DNA from: Paraburkholderia sp. PGU19
GTDB taxonomy: Bacteria > Pseudomonadota > Gammaproteobacteria > Burkholderiales > Burkholderiaceae
Reading direction: 5' to 3'
Length of the DNA: 64,000 bases
Assembly: GCF_013426915.1 (NCBI RefSeq)
Contig: NZ_AP023180.1
Coordinates: 2,418,001-2,482,000 of the forward strand
Shown: positions 25,074 through 33,906 of the stretch, in pieces
Position numbering within the stretch: the first letter of the stretch is position 1
Layout of the letters: each line of letters starts with the position of its first letter
Notes under the pieces: generated by a model
Database searches by the model: none
What the model saw: only the letters and a program-made list of their open reading frames with translations
Told to the model about the DNA's origin: nothing
Program-made: the position numbers and the translations under genes

Positions 25074-26317
25074 AGCGCCTCCGCGGCGACGAGTCCCTTC
25101 AGTTTGACGCTGCGATCTTCGAGCAATGCAGGCTCGATACACGCGCGCTGCCCGATCAACGTTTGCGCGATGCGCACGTCGCGCGCAATCTCGCTGACCT
25201 TGCCGACGCCGCTTGCGCCGACCAGCACGCCGTCGCGATCGAGGGCGAAGAAAATGCGCGACGTGTCGCCCGTTTCGCGCACCACGCTCTCTACGCCGAA
25301 CGCGGGCAGGCCGGCAATCTGGATCGTCATGTCGTACTGATTCGACCAGAACCACGGCACTTCCGAATACGTTTCGCCGCGCTCCAGCATGTTGCGCGCG
25401 ACGATGCGCGCGTGATCCTCGGCATTCTTCCAGCATTCGAGCCGGATGCGCCGCCTGAACAGACGGTGCGGGAACGAGCACACGTCGCCCGCCGCGAAGA
25501 TATGCGGGTCGTTCGTGCGCAAGGTGTCGTCGACGGCGATGCCATCCGCGACATCGATGCCTGCCGCTTCCGCGAGTTCCGTGCGGGGCTTCACGCCAAT
25601 GCCGACGACGACGCAGTCGCAGTCGATCTGCGTGCCGTCCTTGAGCTTGACGCCCGTTACATGCGTGCTGCCCAGTAGCCGTTCGATCTGTGCGGCGAAA
25701 TGAATCTTCACGCCCATCTGGCGATGCCTGTCGATCAGATAGCCCGCCACGACTTCCGGTACCGCGCGCATCAACGCGCGCGCGCCGGCTTCGATGACGA
25801 CCACTTCACAGCCGCGCGCCACAGCGGACGCCGCAACTTCAAGGCCGATGAAGCCCGCGCCGACAATCACAACGCGCCGTGCAGGCTGCAATACTTCGGC
25901 GAGCACGTTGGCATCGCTTGCAGTGCGCAGCAGATGCACGCCATCGAGATTCGCGCCCGGCACGTCGAGCCGCCTTGGCTCGGCGCCCGTCGCGATCAGC
26001 AGACGCTGATAGTCGATCGTGCGTGCGTCGCGCAACACGACCTTGCGCGCGCCGCGATCGATCTGCTGCACGCAGGCATCGACGCGCAAGTCGATGCGCT
26101 GGTCGCGATAGAAGGCGTCGTCATAGAACGCGCATTGCGCGGTGCTGCGTTCGCCGAGCAGCACGGCTTTCGACAGCGGCGGCCGGTCGTACGGTGCCGA
26201 GCCTTCGTTGCCGAGCAGCGTGATCTCGCCTTCCCAGCCGTTCTCGCGCAGCGCGGCTGCCGTGCGCACGCCGCATTGGCCTGCGCCGATTATCACCATC
26301 GCGGGCTGTGTGCTCAT
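25070..26317 (-). CDS. FAD-dependent ferredoxin reductase (MocF-like)
   Basis: This 415-residue flavoprotein has the FAD-binding motif MVIIGAGQCGVRTAAALREN, the NAD-binding motif VVIVGAGFIGLEVAASAVAR and the second FAD motif GIAVDDTLRTNDPHIFAAGD. A reductase C-terminal domain contains VPWFWSNQYDMTIQIAG. It matches NADH:ferredoxin reductases of Rieske-type oxygenase systems. Its start overlaps the stop of the ferredoxin gene (ATGA), so the two are translationally coupled. It is expected to feed electrons to the ferredoxin and then the membrane oxygenase. Confidence 0.92.
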   Translation of the reverse strand: MSTQPAMVIIGAGQCGVRTAAALRENGWEGEITLLGNEGSAPYDRPPLSKAVLLGERSTAQCAFYDDAFYRDQRIDLRVDACVQQIDRGARKVVLRDARTIDYQRLLIATGAEPRRLDVPGANLDGVHLLRTASDANVLAEVLQPARRVVIVGAGFIGLEVAASAVARGCEVVVIEAGARALMRAVPEVVAGYLIDRHRQMGVKIHFAAQIERLLGSTHVTGVKLKDGTQIDCDCVVVGIGVKPRTELAEAAGIDVADGIAVDDTLRTNDPHIFAAGDVCSFPHRLFRRRIRLECWKNAEDHARIVARNMLERGETYSEVPWFWSNQYDMTIQIAGLPAFGVESVVRETGDTSRIFFALDRDGVLVGASGVGKVSEIARDVRIAQTLIGQRACIEPALLEDRSVKLKGLVAAEAL

Positions 26318-26661
26318 GATGCGTCCTGTACGGGAAGGCCGAGCAGAACTTCGCCATCTTCGACGCGCACCGGATAGGTCTTCAGATGCACGCAAACGGG
26401 CGCGCTCTTTGCCTTGCCGCTCGGAATATCGAAGCGCCCTTGATGCAGCGGACATTCGATCTCGCGATTGACGACGAAGCCATCGGCGAGATGCGCATGC
26501 TCATGGGTACACCAGCCGTCGGACGCGTAGTAGCCTTCCGCGATGCGATAGACCGCATAGCTGGCGCCATTGTGATCGAAGCGCATCACGTCTTCCTCGT
26601 CGATATCGTCGGGTGCGCAGGCGGCGATCCAGTGGACCTTTGCATTCGTTTCGACGCTCAT
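26314..26661 (-). CDS. mocE: Rieske-type [2Fe-2S] ferredoxin, MocE family
   Basis: This 115-residue protein carries the Rieske cluster ligands in CTHEHAHLADGF (C-x-H) and IECPLHQGRFD (C-x2-H). It starts at an ATG with GGAGGAG upstream. The layout around the cluster and the tail APVCVHLKTYPVRVEDG match the MocE family, first known as the ferredoxin of rhizopine catabolism. It carries electrons from the adjacent flavoprotein to the oxygenase. Flanking genes on both sides belong to the same system. Confidence 0.9.
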   Translation of the reverse strand: MSVETNAKVHWIAACAPDDIDEEDVMRFDHNGASYAVYRIAEGYYASDGWCTHEHAHLADGFVVNREIECPLHQGRFDIPSGKAKSAPVCVHLKTYPVRVEDGEVLLGLPVQDAS

Positions 26662-26702
26662 GACTATCTCCTCCAATGTTCTTTGTGCGTTGGTCGCGGC
26701 GC

Positions 26703-27737
26703 TCACGCTGCGGGAAGGGTCCGCTCGATCACGTGCGTCGGGTCGGTGCGCTGCTTCCACAACGCGGGCAGCATCTCGCGATACGCGGCATACACGCTCG
26801 GATACGCTGGCGGCAACTGGTCCTTGATTGCTTCGTGAAGGCGCGGCAGTGCATGGAACGGCACCATCGGCAGCAGATGATGTTCGAGGTGATAGTTCAT
26901 GTTCAGATAAAGAAAGCGGAACACGAAGTTGGTCTGCACGGTACGCGTGTTCAGCCGATGATCCTTCACGTTGACGGCGAGACCCGCATGCTGTGTGAGG
27001 CCGAGCAGTTGATGCAGCCAGCCGCCGTAGAAGCGCGGCGTCCACACGAACATCAGCGGCAGGAAGCTGTGCATGGCGATTGCGAGGGCAATCGTGCCGA
27101 TCACGACGGCCAGATAGATACGGCACGACCAGATCATTTTCGGTTTTTCGCTCGCGGGCAAAAAAGCGTCGGTGGCGGCATCGACGCGGCCGAACGCATG
27201 ACGCACGACCTTGCCGATTTCGAGCGTGCAGCCGACCAGCCCCACGAAATCCACGACGATGGGCAGCACTTTGGTCGGGCGCGTGACCTGGATCTCGGGG
27301 TCGCGCGTCTGAAAGTAGGTGTGCGTGTGATGGCGCGCATGGCTCCAGCGCCACCAGTAGCCTTCGCGGATCGTCATGAACGACGACAGGTGATAGAACG
27401 CGTCGTTGATCCAGCGCGTCTTGAACGGCGTGCCGTGCGACAGTTCATGCCAGCGCGCGTCGCTCGACGAATAGATCGTGCCGTACACGAAGAATGCAGG
27501 CACGGCCCACCATGTTCCCCATGTGAAGGCGGCGACCGCGCCGGACGCCACGAGTAACGCGAACCACGGAATGAAATTGCGCAGGCCCGCCGCATCGTCG
27601 CGCCTCATCAGTTCCTTGAGCACCGCGCGCGGAATGCGCGGCTGATACCACTGCTCGGCGATGCGTGCGTCGAAGGAGGGATCGGTGGGACTGGGTGTGG
27701 CGGTGCTGCCGCCGTCGACGGCAGAGCTCGAGGACAT
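26703..27737 (-). CDS. membrane fatty-acid-desaturase-type oxygenase (MocD-like)
   Basis: This 344-residue membrane protein has the three His boxes of the di-iron desaturase/hydroxylase superfamily: WHELSHGT, HARHHTHTY and HLEHHLLP. Membrane helices lie between them (WFALLVASGAVAAFTWGTWW and IYLAVVIGTIALAIAM). Enzymes of this fold hydroxylate or O-demethylate substrates at the membrane. Together with the downstream ferredoxin and reductase it makes a complete three-component oxygenase, as in mocDEF. The ATG at 27737 has AAGGAGACG upstream. It is the first gene of the operon. Confidence 0.88.
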   Translation of the reverse strand: MSSSSAVDGGSTATPSPTDPSFDARIAEQWYQPRIPRAVLKELMRRDDAAGLRNFIPWFALLVASGAVAAFTWGTWWAVPAFFVYGTIYSSSDARWHELSHGTPFKTRWINDAFYHLSSFMTIREGYWWRWSHARHHTHTYFQTRDPEIQVTRPTKVLPIVVDFVGLVGCTLEIGKVVRHAFGRVDAATDAFLPASEKPKMIWSCRIYLAVVIGTIALAIAMHSFLPLMFVWTPRFYGGWLHQLLGLTQHAGLAVNVKDHRLNTRTVQTNFVFRFLYLNMNYHLEHHLLPMVPFHALPRLHEAIKDQLPPAYPSVYAAYREMLPALWKQRTDPTHVIERTLPAA

Positions 27738-27847
27738 GAGTCGTCTCCTTCTTTGTGATTGCGGGAATCCCATCAGCGCAGCGCTTCAGGGACACATTCC
27801 GTTTGCACAAAGATAGTTGAAGGAGAGCGAAGCCTCACGCCGAAAAA

Positions 27848-27863
27848 TGATGGTTTTCCATCA
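27848..27863. promoter_or_regulatory. perfect 16-base palindrome upstream of the oxygenase operon
   Basis: TGATGGTTTTCCATCA is a perfect 6-base inverted repeat with a TTTT/AAAA centre. It lies 111 bases upstream of the oxygenase start codon. It could be an operator for the LacI-type regulator, but the centre lacks the usual CG of LacI sites, and no second copy was found near the SDR-lacI gap. Confidence 0.35.
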
Positions 27864-27904
27864 AGTGGCGACGAGCGCGAGACAGCGTGTAGCGGAACAG
27901 GGAC

Positions 27905-28039
27905 TTAGGGGCGCAGCAGATCGTATCCGCCGAACACGACGACTCCGCTCAATGCGATGAGCGCAACCGAGTGCTGGCCGAAGTAAAGGAGCGCGGCGGC
28001 GGACCACGTCGTCAGACAAAAGGCGGCAATGCGTTTCAT
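27905..28039 (-). CDS. possible small membrane protein (44 residues)
   Basis: This frame encodes MKRIAAFCLTTWSAAALLYF then GQHSVALIALSGVVVFGGYD and ends LLRP. The pattern is two hydrophobic segments joined by GQHS, as in small inner-membrane proteins. The ribosome site is weak. The gene sits alone between the porin and the oxygenase operon. It may be real but has no family name that I recognise. Confidence 0.4.
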   Translation of the reverse strand: MKRIAAFCLTTWSAAALLYFGQHSVALIALSGVVVFGGYDLLRP

Positions 28040-28223
28040 GCTGGTACTACGACTCGAAAAGAAAAAACAAAGGCTTGGTACGGGTTTTCCCTGTATATCA
28101 CAGTTACGCCTGACGCATCCTCCACGCCGCCCGAAATGAAAAACGGGCGACATGGCCCTTGATGCCACGCCGCCCGCTATAGCCATCACGCGCGCCTTGC
28201 AGCGCGCATGTCGTAACGCCAGA

Positions 28224-29360
28224 TCAGAAAATGGTGCGCAGACCGAGCGATACACCCGTCTGGTTCGACGTACCCGGCAGTTCGACCGTCGCCGCGCCTG
28301 TGACCTTGTTGAAGTCGACGGTGCCGTACACTTCGGTCCGCTTGGACAGCGAGTATTCAGCCACGGCCACGCCCGTGTAGCGGTTGCCGCTGCCGAGCGC
28401 GCCGCCGCCGATTGCCGCGTTCTTCATGTGGTCGTAGTAGAACGCGCCCGTCAGCAGCAGGGCGGGTGTCGCTTGCCACGTCACGCCTGCGAACGGACCG
28501 TCGTCCTTGCGGCCCGAGCCCTTCAGGATATCGACGCCGAGCGTCAAGTCGCGCTGCGACAGCGTGCTGTCGACAAAGCCCGTGTCGTCCTTCGAATGAA
28601 TATAGCCGACGTAGATCTTCGTCGTGCTGAACGCATAGACGGCATTCGCGTTGTAGATGGTCTGCTTGTGATTCGAGTTGTCGCTGTTCTGCTGCACGCC
28701 GGCGCCGATGCTCAGCGAACCGAACGCGTACGAAGCCGTGAAGCCGTACATGTTGCCCGCGCCGAGGTGGCCCGGAACCTGGCCGGAGAAGCCGTCCGCG
28801 CCCGTCGACGTCGAGTTCGTGCCGAACGAGTACATCGCCTTGACGTTCAGCCCGCCGAATTTGCCGTCGTACTTCACCGCGTTATCCGCATAGAGGCCTG
28901 CGCCGAGCGCGACGGGCAGCCATGCGTTTTCGAGGTAGTTGCCGACGGTCAGAGGATCGTACGTGTCGCCGAGCAGATCGAACAGCGGCGTCTTCTGACG
29001 GCCGAGCGTGAGCGTGCCGTAGTTGCTCGACAGCCCGACATAGGCCGCGCGGTTGAACAGGCGCTTGCTATCCGACTGCGCGCCGCTTTGCAGATCGATG
29101 CCGCTTTCCAGCTGGAAGATCGCCTTCAGTCCATTGCCGAGATCTTCCGAGCCTTTAATACCGAAACGGCTGTTCGTGATTGCGCCGTTGGTCATGAACA
29201 GGCGCCCGTCGTTGTTTGCATTCGAATGCGTGAGATAGCGAATGCCGATGTCCGCGACGCCATAGAGCGTCACCGAGCTTTGCGCGAATGCGCTTTGGCA
29301 AGTGAGTGCAATGGCCGTTGCGCCCAGCGCGGTAACTGTCCGTTTGATTTGCTTGGTCAT
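28224..29360 (-). CDS. Gram-negative trimeric porin (OpcP-type)
   Basis: This 378-residue protein has a signal peptide (VTALGATAIALTCQSAFAQ) and starts its barrel with SSVTLYGVADIGIRYL, the standard start of Burkholderiales porins. It ends in a strand with terminal Phe (SLGLRTIF). Typical loops are visible, including FGIKGSEDLGNGLKAIFQLE. It forms a diffusion channel in the outer membrane. A second porin of the family lies at 56112-57266. The ATG at 29360 is chosen because the longer frame has a non-signal leader. Confidence 0.93.
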   Translation of the reverse strand: MTKQIKRTVTALGATAIALTCQSAFAQSSVTLYGVADIGIRYLTHSNANNDGRLFMTNGAITNSRFGIKGSEDLGNGLKAIFQLESGIDLQSGAQSDSKRLFNRAAYVGLSSNYGTLTLGRQKTPLFDLLGDTYDPLTVGNYLENAWLPVALGAGLYADNAVKYDGKFGGLNVKAMYSFGTNSTSTGADGFSGQVPGHLGAGNMYGFTASYAFGSLSIGAGVQQNSDNSNHKQTIYNANAVYAFSTTKIYVGYIHSKDDTGFVDSTLSQRDLTLGVDILKGSGRKDDGPFAGVTWQATPALLLTGAFYYDHMKNAAIGGGALGSGNRYTGVAVAEYSLSKRTEVYGTVDFNKVTGAATVELPGTSNQTGVSLGLRTIF

Positions 29361-29623
29361 GGGTGTTGTCTTTTCATATATTGAGAACCCCTGCACGAGC
29401 TTGTTGTTTTAGTGCGGCGCGGGCAGCGCAATTGCGTTCGCGTCTTTGTGTGTGCCGCTATTTAAGCCCGATGCATACCGACCATTTGAGTCTTATAGGT
29501 CCGCGCGCACGTGGTCCCATGCAGGCTCGCGGACTTTTATCACATCGATTTCGACGCCGCCGCGAACATGACAAGAGTGTTGCATTCATGCCGAAAGTAC
29601 ACGGCGTTGCTTTGCAAACAACG
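29361..29623. other. porin upstream region
   Basis: This 263-base region upstream of the porin should carry its promoter. I see no clear hexamers or inverted repeats that would decide the start point. The downstream terminator of the DoxX gene follows at 29624-29648. Confidence 0.4.
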
Positions 29624-29648
29624 AAAAAGGGCGGCCAGAAGGCCGCCC
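29624..29648 (-). terminator. rho-independent terminator after DoxX gene
   Basis: The stem GGGCGGCC/GGCCGCCC with loop AGAA has an A-run on its left. Read on the minus strand it is a hairpin followed by U residues, just past the DoxX stop at 29680. Confidence 0.85.
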
Positions 29649-29679
29649 TGTTGACAACTCCTAAAGCCGCTTGCTTCGC

Positions 29680-30090
29680 TTATGCGCGATCGATCGAGTA
29701 CTTGCCCGGACCCGTCACGAACAACAGCAGCAAGCCACCAATGATGCTGATGTTCTTGTAGAAGTTGATCATGTTGATGTACTGCTCCATGCCCGTCTGC
29801 GTCCAGAAGTGATGGCCAATGAACGCGGTGGCGAGCGTGTAGAGCGCGAGCACCAGTGCAAGCACACGCGTCTTGAAGCCCACGGCAATGACGATGCCAA
29901 CAGCCAGTTCCATCGCGATCGCAATCACGGCGGCCAATGCCGGGACGGGCGCGCCTGTCGACGCCATGTATTGCTCGGTGCCCGAGAAGCCGGTGAGCTT
30001 GCTCCAGCCAAATAGCACGAAAAGTACTACCAGCAGCACGCGTGCGACGAGCAGCAGTGCATCCTTGCGTTGTTCGATAAAGGTGTTCAT
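29680..30090 (-). CDS. DoxX-family membrane protein
   Basis: This 136-residue protein has four hydrophobic segments (ALLLVARVLLVVLFVLFGWS, ALAAVIAIAMELAVGIVIAV, VLALVLALYTLATAFIGHHF and IIGGLLLLFVTGPGKYS). The FGWSKL and FIGHHFW motifs are those of the DoxX family. The role of this family is not settled, but links to thiosulfate and redox stress are known. It starts at 30090 after GAGG and lies 44 bases downstream of the pirin gene. The pair is a common operon that a divergent LysR regulates. Confidence 0.9.
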   Translation of the reverse strand: MNTFIEQRKDALLLVARVLLVVLFVLFGWSKLTGFSGTEQYMASTGAPVPALAAVIAIAMELAVGIVIAVGFKTRVLALVLALYTLATAFIGHHFWTQTGMEQYINMINFYKNISIIGGLLLLFVTGPGKYSIDRA

Positions 30091-30133
30091 GTTCAATCCT
30101 CTTTCAATATAGTCGGGTCTTGGCGTTCGCCGC

Positions 30134-30859
30134 TCAGGACCACAATTCCGATACTTCGTTGTTGCGCAGGTCGAATACGAGTACTTCCGCATCCTGGCCT
30201 TCGGTGAATTCGAGGCGACGCTCGTTGCGAATACGCGCACCGTCGCCTTCGTTCAACTCGACGCCATTCAGCTTCACGCTGCCGCGCGCCACATGCACAT
30301 ACGCATAGCGGTCGGCGGCGATATCGACGCCTGCCGTTTCATTGCCATCGAAAAGACCCGCATACACACGCGCATCCTGGCGCAATTCGAGCGAACCATC
30401 CGTGCCTTCAGGCGAGAGCACGAGACGCAACTTCCCGCGCTTGTCTTGCGCCGAAAAGTTCTGCTGCAGGTAACGCGGCGTCGCGCCCTTGACCGACGGT
30501 GCGATCCAGATCTGCAGGAAGTGCACCGAGTCGCTGGCCGAGTGATTGAACTCGCTGTGAGCGACGCCCGTGCCCGCGCTCATCAGTTGCACGTCGCCGG
30601 GGACGATCACAGAGCCCGTGCCCATCGAATCTTTGTGCTCGAGCGCGCCTTCCAGCACGTACGAGAAGATTTCCATGTCGCGGTGCGGATGCTTGCCGAA
30701 GCCGCGGCCGGCGGCCACGCGGTCGTCGTTGATCACGAGCAGGTCGGAGAAGCCGATCTGCTTCGGATCGTAGTAGTTCGCGAAAGAAAACGTATGACGC
30801 GAGCTAAGCCAGCCGTGTTCGGCGCGTCCGCGTTCGTTGGCGTGTCTGATGTCGATCAT
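30134..30859 (-). CDS. pirin-family protein (YhaK/quercetinase-like)
   Basis: This 241-residue bicupin has the pirin metal-binding segment in GKHPHRDMEIFSYVLEGALE, with AGTGVAHSEFNHS supplying the second ligand group. The later half is a degenerate cupin (VHVARGSVKLNGVELNEGDG). Family members bind Fe(II) or act as redox sensors, and some oxidise quercetin. It is the first gene of the pirin-DoxX operon and is divergent from the LysR gene at 31027, which probably senses redox change to switch it on. Confidence 0.92.
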   Translation of the reverse strand: MIDIRHANERGRAEHGWLSSRHTFSFANYYDPKQIGFSDLLVINDDRVAAGRGFGKHPHRDMEIFSYVLEGALEHKDSMGTGSVIVPGDVQLMSAGTGVAHSEFNHSASDSVHFLQIWIAPSVKGATPRYLQQNFSAQDKRGKLRLVLSPEGTDGSLELRQDARVYAGLFDGNETAGVDIAADRYAYVHVARGSVKLNGVELNEGDGARIRNERRLEFTEGQDAEVLVFDLRNNEVSELWS

Positions 30860-31026
30860 TTCTCTTCTCCGTTATTGAATGGCCTTTGCTTCTCGTGACA
30901 TCGGCGGTGCCGTTGTCTGAAGCAGTGATTGAAGTGTAGGTCAATCAGAGTGGCTATAATCGATGTCAAAAGAGAATCACTGTCACATTGAAGTGGACAA
31001 TTAACGTGTAACGCAAGGGCAAAGCC

Positions 31027-31929
31027 ATGCAGCTAGACGATCTGAAGATTTTCGTCGCCACCGTCGACGCGCGCAGTTTCACGGCGGCCGCGATCCGCCT
31101 GCAGCTGTCGAAGCAGTTCGTCAGCCGCCGCGTGATGGCGCTGGAGGCGAGCCTCGGCGTGCGGCTGCTGGTGCGCAATACGCGCAAGCTCGCGGTGACG
31201 GACCTCGGCTACGAGTTCTATCAGCGCGCGACGCGCATCCTCGGCGACGTTGAGGACGCCGAGCAGGCGATGTCGTCGGGGCGCTCGGACCCGCGTGGAC
31301 TGCTGCGCGTAAGCGCGCCGATGTCGTTCGGGATGATTCATCTGTCGCCGCTGGTCGCCGCGTTTCTGCGCGCGAATGCGGACGTGCGTATCGATCTGGA
31401 GTTGAGCGACCGCGTCGTCGATGTGGTCGGCGAAGGTTTCGACATGGCGCTGCGCATCGGCACGCTCGCGGATTCGACGCTGATCGCCCAAAAGCTCGCT
31501 GAAATTCGCATGGTCGCGTGTTGCAGCCCGGCCTATCGCAAGGCGCGGCGTCCGCCCGCGACGCCCGAGGATCTCGCGCGCCATGCGTGCCTGCTATATG
31601 GGCAGGAAGCGCGCAGCGGCTGGGAATACCTGGTGGATGGCGCGAGCCGGACCATCGAGGTGCATGGCCCGCTGCGCGTGAACAACGGCGAAGTGATCCG
31701 CGATGCTGCGATTGCGGGGCTCGGCATTGCGCGTCTGCCCGAATTCATCGTGGCCGATGCGCTGGCGAGCGGCAAGCTGGTCGAAGTGCTCGGTGAGTAC
31801 GTCTCGCCACCGTTGACACTGTATGCCGTGTACCCCCAGCACCGGCAGGCTTCCGTGACGATACGCGCGTTCACGCAGTTCTTGCGCGACCGTTTTGCCA
31901 AAGCCGTTAAAGCGTTAGACAGCAAATAA
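31027..31929 (+). CDS. LysR-family transcriptional regulator (divergent from pirin/DoxX)
   Basis: This 300-residue protein has the LysR helix-turn-helix (LDDLKIFVATVDARSFTAAA, IRLQLSKQFVSRRVMALEAS) and an effector domain beginning LLRVSAPMSFGMIHLSPLVA. The GTG-free ATG at 31027 lies 66 bases after a good -10 (TATAAT at 30955). It is divergent from the pirin gene by 167 bases, the arrangement for LysR regulation of an adjacent operon. Confidence 0.92.
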   Translation: MQLDDLKIFVATVDARSFTAAAIRLQLSKQFVSRRVMALEASLGVRLLVRNTRKLAVTDLGYEFYQRATRILGDVEDAEQAMSSGRSDPRGLLRVSAPMSFGMIHLSPLVAAFLRANADVRIDLELSDRVVDVVGEGFDMALRIGTLADSTLIAQKLAEIRMVACCSPAYRKARRPPATPEDLARHACLLYGQEARSGWEYLVDGASRTIEVHGPLRVNNGEVIRDAAIAGLGIARLPEFIVADALASGKLVEVLGEYVSPPLTLYAVYPQHRQASVTIRAFTQFLRDRFAKAVKALDSK

Positions 31930-32151
31930 CCCAGCGTTCCAGGCAATCAATTGAAAGCTTCTGCGTGCATTGGATAACGGCTGGTTACCGTACGAGCAGC
32001 AATAAAGCTTTTCGCAGATAATGCGCGTACCTTTGCGGGCGCGTGTAACAGGCGCGCGCAACAGGCGCCTGCGTGAATATGCACGTTCACGCCTGTTTGC
32101 CATGCGCACCAGCAAAGCGGATTCAATCAGATAGACCAAAGAGGGACAAAC

Positions 32152-32349
32152 GTGGAACCTACCGAACCGGCCGGCCGTTCATGGCTCTGGCTCATCTTGC
32201 TGATCCCCTATATCGCGCTGCTGTGGCTGCCTTTCTATAACGACACGCGCCCGTCATTCGCCGGCTTTCCTTTCTTTTACTGGTATCAGTTTCTGTGGGT
32301 TCCGCTCACGTCGCTGCTGATCTACGTCGTGTACCGGGGCATTAAATGA
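32152..32349 (+). CDS. DUF3311 small membrane protein
   Basis: This 65-residue protein has two hydrophobic segments (WLWLILLIPYIALLWLPFYN and FFYWYQFLWVPLTSLLIYVV). It starts at a GTG with GAGGGAC upstream. DUF3311 proteins are encoded immediately before sodium:solute symporters in many proteobacteria and are probably accessory subunits. Here its stop overlaps the symporter start (ATGA), which supports a complex with 1:1 translation. Confidence 0.88.
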   Translation: MEPTEPAGRSWLWLILLIPYIALLWLPFYNDTRPSFAGFPFFYWYQFLWVPLTSLLIYVVYRGIK

Positions 32350-33821
32350 GCGATCTGAACCCTGTGAACCCGGTCGCGATGACCGTCTTCGTCGCATTCT
32401 TTCTTCTCGTCACCGTATTAGGTTTCGTTGCCGCGCGCTGGAAAGCGGGCGATCTCACGCAACTGCACGAGTGGGGTCTTGGCGGCCGGCAATTCGGCAC
32501 GATCATTTCGTGGTTTCTGGTAGGCGGCGATTTCTATACGGCCTATACGGTGATCGCCGTGCCCGCACTGGTCTATTCGGTCGGCGCGTATGGCTTCTTT
32601 GCACTGCCGTATACGATCATCGTCTATCCGTTCGTGTTCGCGGTGATGCCGAAGCTGTGGAAGATCGCGCACGCCAAGAATCACATCACGGCAGCTGACT
32701 ACGTGCAAGGCGAGTACGGCGGCAAGTGGTTCCCGGCGGCCGTCGCGCTGACGGGCATCGTCGCGACGATGCCGTATATCGCGCTGCAGCTGGTCGGCAT
32801 GCAGGTTGTCATCAAGGGACTTGGCATTTCGGGCGAAGCACCGCTCGTGATCGCGTTCATCATCCTCGCGCTCTATACGTATACGAGCGGCCTGCGCGCG
32901 CCGGCGATGATCGCGTTCGTCAAGGACATCATGATCTATATCGTCGTGATCGCGGCGGTGTGGCTGATTCCGTCGAAGCTCGGCGGCTATGGCCATGTGT
33001 TCGATGCGGCGGACACCTACTTCAAGGCCAAAGGCGGCGCGACGGGCATCATCCTCAAGCCGACGCAGTTCACCGCGTATGCATCGCTTGCGCTCGGCTC
33101 GGCGCTCGCGGCCTTCATGTATCCGCACACGATGACGGCCGTGCTGTCGTCTTCGTCGATGCAGACCGTGCGCAAGAACGCGATCTTCCTGCCGGCGTAC
33201 ACGCTGCTGCTCGGCCTGATCGCGCTGCTCGGCTATATGGCGATTGCCGCGGGCGTACACGTAAAATCGCCGTCCGACATCGTGCCGACGCTGTTCGGCA
33301 CGCTGTTCCCGTCGTGGTTCGTCGGCTTTGCGGCGGCGGCCATTGCGATCAGCGCGCTGGTGCCCGCTGCCATCATGTCGATCGGCGCGGCGAACCTGTT
33401 CACGCGCAATCTGTGGCGTCCGCTGGTGTCGCCGAACATGGCGCCTGCTCAGGAAGCCTCGACGGCGAAGATCGTGTCACTCGTCGTCAAGTTCGGCGCG
33501 CTGCTGTTCATCGTGTTCCTGCCCACGCAATACGCGATCGACCTGCAATTGCTCGGCGGCGTGTGGATTCTGCAGATCTTCCCGGCCATTGTGTTCTCGT
33601 TGTATACGCGCCGTCTGAACACGTCGGGGCTGTTCTTCGGCTGGCTCGTGGGCATCGTGCTCGGCACGGGACTCGCGATTTCGCAGGGACTCAAGCCCGT
33701 GTTTGCGCTGCATGTCGGCGATTCGACCTGGCCGCTTTATATCGGCCTGATCGCGCTCGTCGTGAACGTGATCGTGACGTTCTTCGTTTCGATGATCACG
33801 CCGAAGCGCGCTCACGCCTGA
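32346..33821 (+). CDS. sodium:solute symporter (SSS family, MctP-like)
   Basis: This 491-residue protein has about 13 membrane helices and the SSS signature region GLGISGEAPLVIAFIILALY with YTYTSGLRAPAMIAFVKDIM. MctP-type relatives that pair with DUF3311 transport monocarboxylates such as lactate, pyruvate or acetate. The starting ATG overlaps the DUF3311 stop. It is followed by a GC-rich hairpin at 33843-33881. The substrate is an inference from family context. Confidence 0.9.
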   Translation: MSDLNPVNPVAMTVFVAFFLLVTVLGFVAARWKAGDLTQLHEWGLGGRQFGTIISWFLVGGDFYTAYTVIAVPALVYSVGAYGFFALPYTIIVYPFVFAVMPKLWKIAHAKNHITAADYVQGEYGGKWFPAAVALTGIVATMPYIALQLVGMQVVIKGLGISGEAPLVIAFIILALYTYTSGLRAPAMIAFVKDIMIYIVVIAAVWLIPSKLGGYGHVFDAADTYFKAKGGATGIILKPTQFTAYASLALGSALAAFMYPHTMTAVLSSSSMQTVRKNAIFLPAYTLLLGLIALLGYMAIAAGVHVKSPSDIVPTLFGTLFPSWFVGFAAAAIAISALVPAAIMSIGAANLFTRNLWRPLVSPNMAPAQEASTAKIVSLVVKFGALLFIVFLPTQYAIDLQLLGGVWILQIFPAIVFSLYTRRLNTSGLFFGWLVGIVLGTGLAISQGLKPVFALHVGDSTWPLYIGLIALVVNVIVTFFVSMITPKRAHA

Positions 33822-33842
33822 TCGCGCTGTAGCCTTACGGTT

Positions 33843-33881
33843 CGGCCGAATCCGCCCGCGCAAGCGGTGGGGATTCGGCCG
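33843..33881. terminator. hairpin after the symporter gene (weak terminator)
   Basis: Arms CGGCCGAATCC and GGATTCGGCCG pair perfectly over 11 bases around a 17-base loop. There is no T-run, so it may slow or process the transcript rather than end it outright. Confidence 0.45.
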
Positions 33882-33906
33882 ATGTCATTTCCGGCGTCGC
33901 ATTACG

